Positions 58,236 to 64,000 of a stretch of 64,000 nt of DNA are shown here, piece by piece; position 1 is the stretch's first letter, and every line of letters starts with the position of its first letter. Source of the stretch: Floccularia luteovirens (Eukaryota; Basidiomycota; Agaricomycetes; Agaricales; Squamanitaceae); assembly GCA_009739215.1 (NCBI GenBank), contig VSJF01000002.1:2356001-2420000 (forward strand), written 5' to 3'. The notes under the pieces are model-generated. The model was given only the letters and a program-made list of their open reading frames with translations, made no database searches and was not told where the DNA came from. Position numbers and translations under genes: made by a program.

Positions 58236-61200
58236 TGCGTTAGATTCTCTAGTTTGAGTGAGTGCTAATCAAAAGATGTTTTTCTGGAGTGAACTGGAGA
58301 ATGAGAGGTTGCCTTACTGTCTTTTAATAGTCCTCTACTCGCTACATGTTTTCAGCACACACCCAACATCTTCATTTCTTGGTCTCGGCTGACACTTTTC
58401 CATCCCCTCCCAATATGTTTACCGGAAACATAAGTGATATCCATCTATCCCTACTGGGTGTGTTTGGATCGGCCCCCTCATCATAACCGCAATAAAATAT
58501 TATCCTGTATTCGACATTGCCGAAGACAGTAAATGTATTCAAAATGACTCTACATGCGGTCTTCGTACGTTTCTCATTTGGTTTATTGTCATTTTCCGTC
58601 AAAAGGTGAGATTATTCCCGACCTTTCGAACACCACGCGACCAAGACCAGTGGTGGTCCCATATGATCTTCTTTACCCTGTCCCAGGAAGGCTATTGGAA
58701 CTTGGCAAGCGTTTTCTCTCGGTAGGATATACAATACGTGGCCAAATATTTGCTTTTTCGCACTTTTTTGAGGGTTCTTTTTCGCCGGCCAAAACAACCC
58801 ATCCAATGTGGTAGGCTGGTACTTTATAAGTCAAGTTACTTCCAAGTCATGTACATCCTTTTCCAAAATTTAATCTCCAATTTAGCCGACGACTTTTTGA
58901 CAGAACCCACCTAGTACGAATATATTCGAGCCTTGCGAAGGGTAGCAGAAGCGTAGATAAAGTCACCGTTGAGGTGACACAGGCCATCAATCAACATGGC
59001 CCCAAAATTTATTCTGTATGCTGGGAACACTTCCAAACTTGCGCATAAATTGAATCGCCTGATTAGATAACTATTTTCAGCTTTGTTCACTGTTAGAGGT
59101 GACTGTCATCCCTGCCTAGAAATACGCAGGGTTACCTGGACAATTTGATAAAGATTCACTTGGAAAAAATAAAATCAAGAGAATCTCCAATCTGTCAGCT
59201 GTGTTGTATCCTGCGTTCTCCATATCAGATAGGGACGCAAAACTCCCATCTTTACAAGTTTGAGTACATTTTTGCGGTCGGGTGCTCGCTTAAACAATTG
59301 ACTTGTAGCATGGCATGAAATAGCCATTAGTTGCGCTTTTTACCCTTAGCAACCTTTAAAGTTGCCACCGGCTTCCAATAGATGTCGGGGATGTGCATAC
59401 AAAATATTTGCCATGGCATGTACTTGCTCACAGAGATTTTTGTGTAAAGCGAATGACCCCGGCTTTTTGCCGCAGCTCTGTCGATGTAGCCTCGTGACGG
59501 CGAAATGGAACAGGCGAGAGCTCACGTCCGTGACATACCACGAACCAGCACGACATAAATCATGCTTCAATGAAATTAATTCCGATTTCCTCGGTCGCGT
59601 AAGTTTGTTTCTAGCTATTCTGCATTGACTCGTTCAACAGACTTTCGACTAGGTGATAACGCAAGTCTTTCCTTAGGTCGTGGAGCGTGCGGCTTTAAGG
59701 AGTAAATCGCCGATATTTCCCGCTCATTCCCCACCTCCGCCCCCTCAAACGAGGCCTTGAAAGGACTAGTATGGTTGGCTTGGTGATCGTATGAGAAAAG
59801 CATACAATTCCCTTTCAACTCGAATCTCGAATAGGACATTTGACACAACTAGGGAGATATATAATATGTTTCCCTGGCTTGATATGTATATCCGGGTATG
59901 AGCATTATAATAAATTAGGTAGACATTTCCGACAACGAGGTTTCAAAGCAAAATCCAATATCATCATGGTAAGACCATTTTGTCACAAGTAAGCACTCCC
60001 AATCGTTCAAAATTCCTTCCTAGATGTTTTCGAGTTCCTACCTTCGGTCAGTTTGTTCTGTTCGTCACGCCGGATCTACCAGAAATGATTAATGTTCTGC
60101 AACTCATCAGACTGCTGATGAATGGTTATGTATGGGGTTATCAACCTCGAAAGATTTGTTTTCATCTGATTTTTCTTATGTTTCGAGTTGATGGTTGCCC
60201 ATACAAGCTCAGAAATACCCTTTTAGAAGCTGGGAGTATACCCGAGTGCACATCTCGTAGTTGGTGAGTGCTTGCTGTAGCCAGCGCAGTTTAGTCTTCA
60301 TTGTGTCGTGCACTCTTCATTTGGTGTAATAGGTATTTATGATTTAGTGGGCAAGTGACTCAAAATTGGACAAGCTTGAAGGCAAGCCTACCATGACTAT
60401 CGGATCGTACCGTATCAGACGGTGAACTGGAGAAAAGATCTCTTCCACATGTACTTAAGAAGCAGGGATTATTGTCAAATTCTCTTGCGCGTTTCCGTGG
60501 GATAATGAAGCGGTATCGGTAACATTTGCAATGGGGTCAATTTCGAGGCTATGTACTTAGCACAGAGGCAAAGGTATGAAAGGACCATGCGCCATTGAAA
60601 ATCATGTGAAGATAGTATCAAGGCACCCCCACAGGTTAGTCTAAATATAACATGTTACAGCTTGTTATTGTACATCGGAATGTCCCTCCGATGCTTCCCT
60701 GGAAATATATCAATGGAGGACTTCTAGTGCAGCAAGGGATGTTTGAATGAACACGTTAAACTGATGGAGGTATGATTAACAAAAGAGGTGAGACCGATGA
60801 GGCGCTGATTGCAACAAGTTTTGAAAAGATATAATCGATAGAAATAGGAGGATATGAATAGATTTGTGAGCATATCTTTGGAGTTGCTGCGTTATGAATA
60901 ATTGATGTGATATGTCATCAGGACGGATACGGGTAGCTTGTCCTTTTTATATATTTCCGTTTATCCTGTGCGGGTTCTGTCAGCTTTCGTCGTTAGTTTG
61001 CATGACTGGCACCAAGACGATGATAGAAGTTGGCACTTGCACCGAGTTTCCAGAGACAACTTGCTATTTTAAGATATTTCCATGCATGTGTGGGATGGGG
61101 ACTTGTTTCGTGCTAAATTTGGGGTTTGAAATTTGAAAATTTGAATGCCAATGTGGGGAACATGTTACTGTATGTCCCAATGATGATTGATACTTATTTG

Positions 61201-61722
61201 ATATGCGTCTTGCATCGAACGGTCCACCAGTCAAGAAGAATGCAAAGAATGCTGACAGTTGTCAAGACAACAAAGATGGTGTTGTCGAGTTGGATTCAGA
61301 CCGAAATGAAGTCAAACCAATCTTGGCTGAGACCTTAAGGCAAGGCAAGCTACTTGACTCTACTGAGCTGGTATTATGAAAGGTTGTATATAAGATATAC
61401 AATATGTCCATGGACAAAAGGACGGGTACATTTCTTCTAAGAACTGCGCGATCAAGCTGTCATTAGTGGTGTGAGAAGCGAGTTTAGAATAAACTGGACG
61501 GACACTGACAGCTGAGCTGACTACACCCGGCAGGAGGGAACGAGAAATCAAACTCCGCTCGGCCAGGAACAAAGTGACAGGCATCGAATTGCTGGATCTT
61601 TGTTATCCTCCTTACACTTTCATCTTGTCTTATCCCTCCCCTCGTCGCCGTTGTTGACGGCCACGACTGGCTCCCAACTTCGTCTCTGGCGTCGTAATTC
61701 GCTCTTTTACCATCCAATCCAG
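58236..61722. other. Gene-poor stretch
   Basis: 3.5 kb with no supported gene, repeat or RNA gene. Open stretches such as 59362-59628 and 59980-60267 lack recognisable domains or flanking splice structure. The last few hundred bases presumably hold the promoter of the glycosyltransferase. Confidence 0.5.
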
Positions 61723-63527
61723 ATGCTCTACCTGACCTCTGATGATTTCCCAATATGTGCGTGCTGGCCTCATTTCAACCCCACCGGCTTTTTGCTCACC
61801 TCATGCTTTTTCACAGTCGTCCCTTTCGGTGTCATTGGGTAAAGCATTATCTTTTACTAGCTTTCTCAGACTAACCATTCCTTGAAAGTTTCTATCGATA
61901 CTTATGGTACCTAATTCGTATTGCAGCATCGTTCACATATAAACCGGTACCTCTCCCCGAAAATCCCACCTACATAGCATCTGAGGATGTCACCATTATT
62001 GTTCCCACCATTGATGCTGGAGATGAGTTCAAGGAAGCTGCACATAGCTGGCTCGCTGGCAAGCCCAAAGAAATCCTCATCATCACCGAAGAAAAAATGT
62101 TGGGTCCCTTACAAGACCTCGCAAATAAGGTCGACCCAGAGCGTATTCGTGTCTTGACCGTCCCATACGCAAACAAGCGTTTGCAGATGAGCCACGGTAT
62201 CAAGAATACATCTACAGACATAATAGTCTTTGCCGATGATGACGCCATCTGGCCACCGACCCTGCTGCCGTATGTTCTTGCGTGTTTCGAAGACCAAAAA
62301 ATCGGCGGAGTTGGTACAAGTCAACGTGTGCAACCTGTTGGCGAACGTATGACAGTATGGGAGGTTCTCGCCGCTTTTCGGCTAACCATCCGTAACATCG
62401 AGATTTCATCATCAACGCACATTGACGGCGGGATACCTTGTCTGTCGGGACGTACAGCCGCATATCGCACTGTCATCTTGAAAGACCCCGAATTTCTTCA
62501 TGGGTTTACTCATGACTACTGGCTGGGAAAGTATCAGCTGAATTCCGGGGACGATAAATTCTTGACAAGGTGGATGGTAAGTCATGGTTGGGGCACATAC
62601 GTTCAATGTTGCAAAGAGGCCGAGCTATTGAGTACCATGAAGCCAAATTGGCGATTCTTGAAACAAGTCCTACGATGGACGAGGAATACATGGCGTTCTG
62701 ATTTACGAAGTTTGTTCATGGAGAGACATATTTGGACAAGCCATCCCTATGTGGCATATACCATGGTTAGCGTCTTTTCTTCTGTCTCCGCGCTGTAAAC
62801 ATCTTAGCCATCATCTCATTTGACCAGGTTGATAAATTGTTCAATCCTCTCACTTTGCTGGTTGGGCCTTGTCTTGTGGCATACCTTGTTTTCAAGAGTA
62901 CAATACCCATAGAACAAGGCGGTTATCATCTCCCATGGTGGTATGTCTTTTTGCTCTTGAATTTCTATATAATGTACCGATGACCAATTCCTTAACTAGG
63001 AATATCATTCTGTCATACATGGTTTGGCTTACCGCTACCAGAACAGCAAAACTTCTACCACATTTGTGGCACCGGCCGCAGGATGTCATCTACGTGCCTG
63101 CCTTCATTCTTTTTGGCTACTACTTTGCCATCATGAAAATTTATGCGCTTTGCACACTTCACGAGGTTAGTACAATTCCTCAATTGTTAGCCTTCCCGAC
63201 TCCAAACTTAAATTATGCACTTTTTAGACTGGCTGGGGCACACGTTCCGGCATTGGCGATGCATCAGCAGCCACTGCTGCCGCTGATCGACAGAATTATG
63301 AGAAAACCAATAATCCATATGCGAACCCTGGTTTGACATATAATCAAAATGACAACTCTCCGACGTCACCATTCCCTGATACACCTTACCGTGATAATCC
63401 GACACCTGTATACTCTACTAGACAGACGACCGGGCTGCAAGCTGGGAACGGTAGTGGGAATATAAATCCCCGTCGAATTAGAGGGGAAGCGGAGAGTCTT
63501 GAGATGCAAGATGGGTCTGTGAGGTAA
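61723..63527 (+). CDS. Type 2 glycosyltransferase, Cps1-like polysaccharide synthase
   Basis: Membrane GT2 enzyme related to hyaluronan and cellulose synthases; relatives are Cryptococcus Cps1 and the plant-pathogen GT2 needed for hyphal growth on surfaces. Exons: 61723-61838, 61889-62765, 62828-62940, 63000-63165 and 63238-63527, with GT-AG introns and consistent phases. An N-terminal membrane segment (FLLTSCFFTVVPFGVIG) is followed by the GT-A domain with DVTIIVPTIDAGDEF, the substrate-binding FADDDAIWP, GDDKFLTRW and the QVLRW (QxxRW) motif. Three C-terminal membrane segments come next (LTLLVGPCLVAYLVF; NIILSYMVWLTATR; AFILFGYYFAIMKIYAL), then a Pro/Asn-rich cytosolic tail. The Met at 61723 is chosen because it begins just before the first membrane segment; the frame is open upstream to 61600. 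The product would make a surface or extracellular glycan. No defect seen. Confidence 0.92.
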
Positions 63528-64000
63528 CGATAAAGCGAGTTACAAACTTTGAGGTGATGGGTCACTTTTTTTGGCCAACAATAATAACAAGAAATCCGCA
63601 CATTAACATTCTGTTGTACCGCCATTTCGTTCCCTATGCATCTACCCTCGACCACCGCGCATTCTTTAATCATATTGCATTATCCATCATCTCATTGGAA
63701 ACCTCGCTTCACCTGTCTAATCGAGTTCTCCCACCATTTTCACGCCACTGAACTTTCTCCATCTACTCGTCCCTAATCTCAACCTTTCTCACGCCCGAGC
63801 ATTGATGATTATATCCCCAAGGCCATAGCGCATGACCTTACCTTGCATCTCCCCATCCGAAACCTTTATTCTACATACATATCTATAGCGGACAATCCAC
63901 CCAGAACTTGAATTCAGGACTTGGACTACGTAATTACCCTTGTTCTCTCCGTTTATTATTCTTTTCTTTCTCGGTTTCCTGCAGCAGCATTTCGAGACTC
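63528..64000. other. 3' flank of the glycosyltransferase
   Basis: 473 bp of pyrimidine-rich DNA after the stop codon; no feature recognised. Confidence 0.4.

Noticed and set aside
59362..60267. Small plus-strand ORFs in the gene-poor region
   Set aside because: Unusual Cys or Phe-rich translations without domain, repeat or flanking exon evidence.

Overview
The window looks like nuclear DNA of a filamentous basidiomycete (Agaricomycetes). Its genes are packed with 45-60 bp GT-AG introns. It carries a class I hydrophobin relic, an aryl-alcohol-oxidase-like GMC oxidoreductase, a Cps1-type surface glycosyltransferase and the agaricomycete style of kinase-like gene with an HGDIR...DFD core. No species is assigned.

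Layout. (1) Positions 1-43664 hold four head-to-tail, minus-strand copies of one long ABCC (MRP/YCF1-type) transporter gene. Each is about 6.5 kb with roughly 35 exons: copy 1 at 1-6366 (its 3' end runs off the window), copy 2 at 21796-28314, copy 3 at 30073-36608 and copy 4 at 37137-43664. Comparing the copies by eye, each has at least one reading-frame-breaking insertion. Copy 3 is the most intact, copy 4 has one clear frameshift, and copies 1 and 2 have several. (2) Between copies 1 and 2 lies a nest of Ty1/copia LTR retrotransposons. Element A (7755-20839, plus strand, TSD tttcc) contains a solo LTR C (10906-11287, TSD tgcca) and a complete inverted element B (11353-18801, TSD atatg). All boundaries and target-site duplications can be read exactly. 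Removing B and C leaves A with one continuous pol frame apart from point nonsense codons.

(3) From 44852 to 55611 there are three ordinary minus-strand genes: a secreted GMC oxidoreductase (aryl-alcohol oxidase type), lysyl-tRNA synthetase with a possible mitochondrial presequence upstream of a second Met, and the SEA/GATOR2 subunit Mio (Sea4). (4) From 55612 to 61700 the DNA is gene-poor, with a kinase-like fragment and a degenerate hydrophobin gene. (5) At 61723-63527 a complete five-exon GT2 polysaccharide synthase lies on the plus strand.

How it fits together. The array is a lineage-specific expansion of a membrane efflux or vacuolar ABCC pump that appears to be decaying while sequence is still exchanged between copies 3 and 4. 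The retroelements carry a mutation pattern (all 11 LTR differences of A sit at CpG, and the nonsense codons are TGA) that fits cytosine methylation and deamination of repeats. Coordinates of spliced genes come from reading splice sites by eye. No alignment or search was run.
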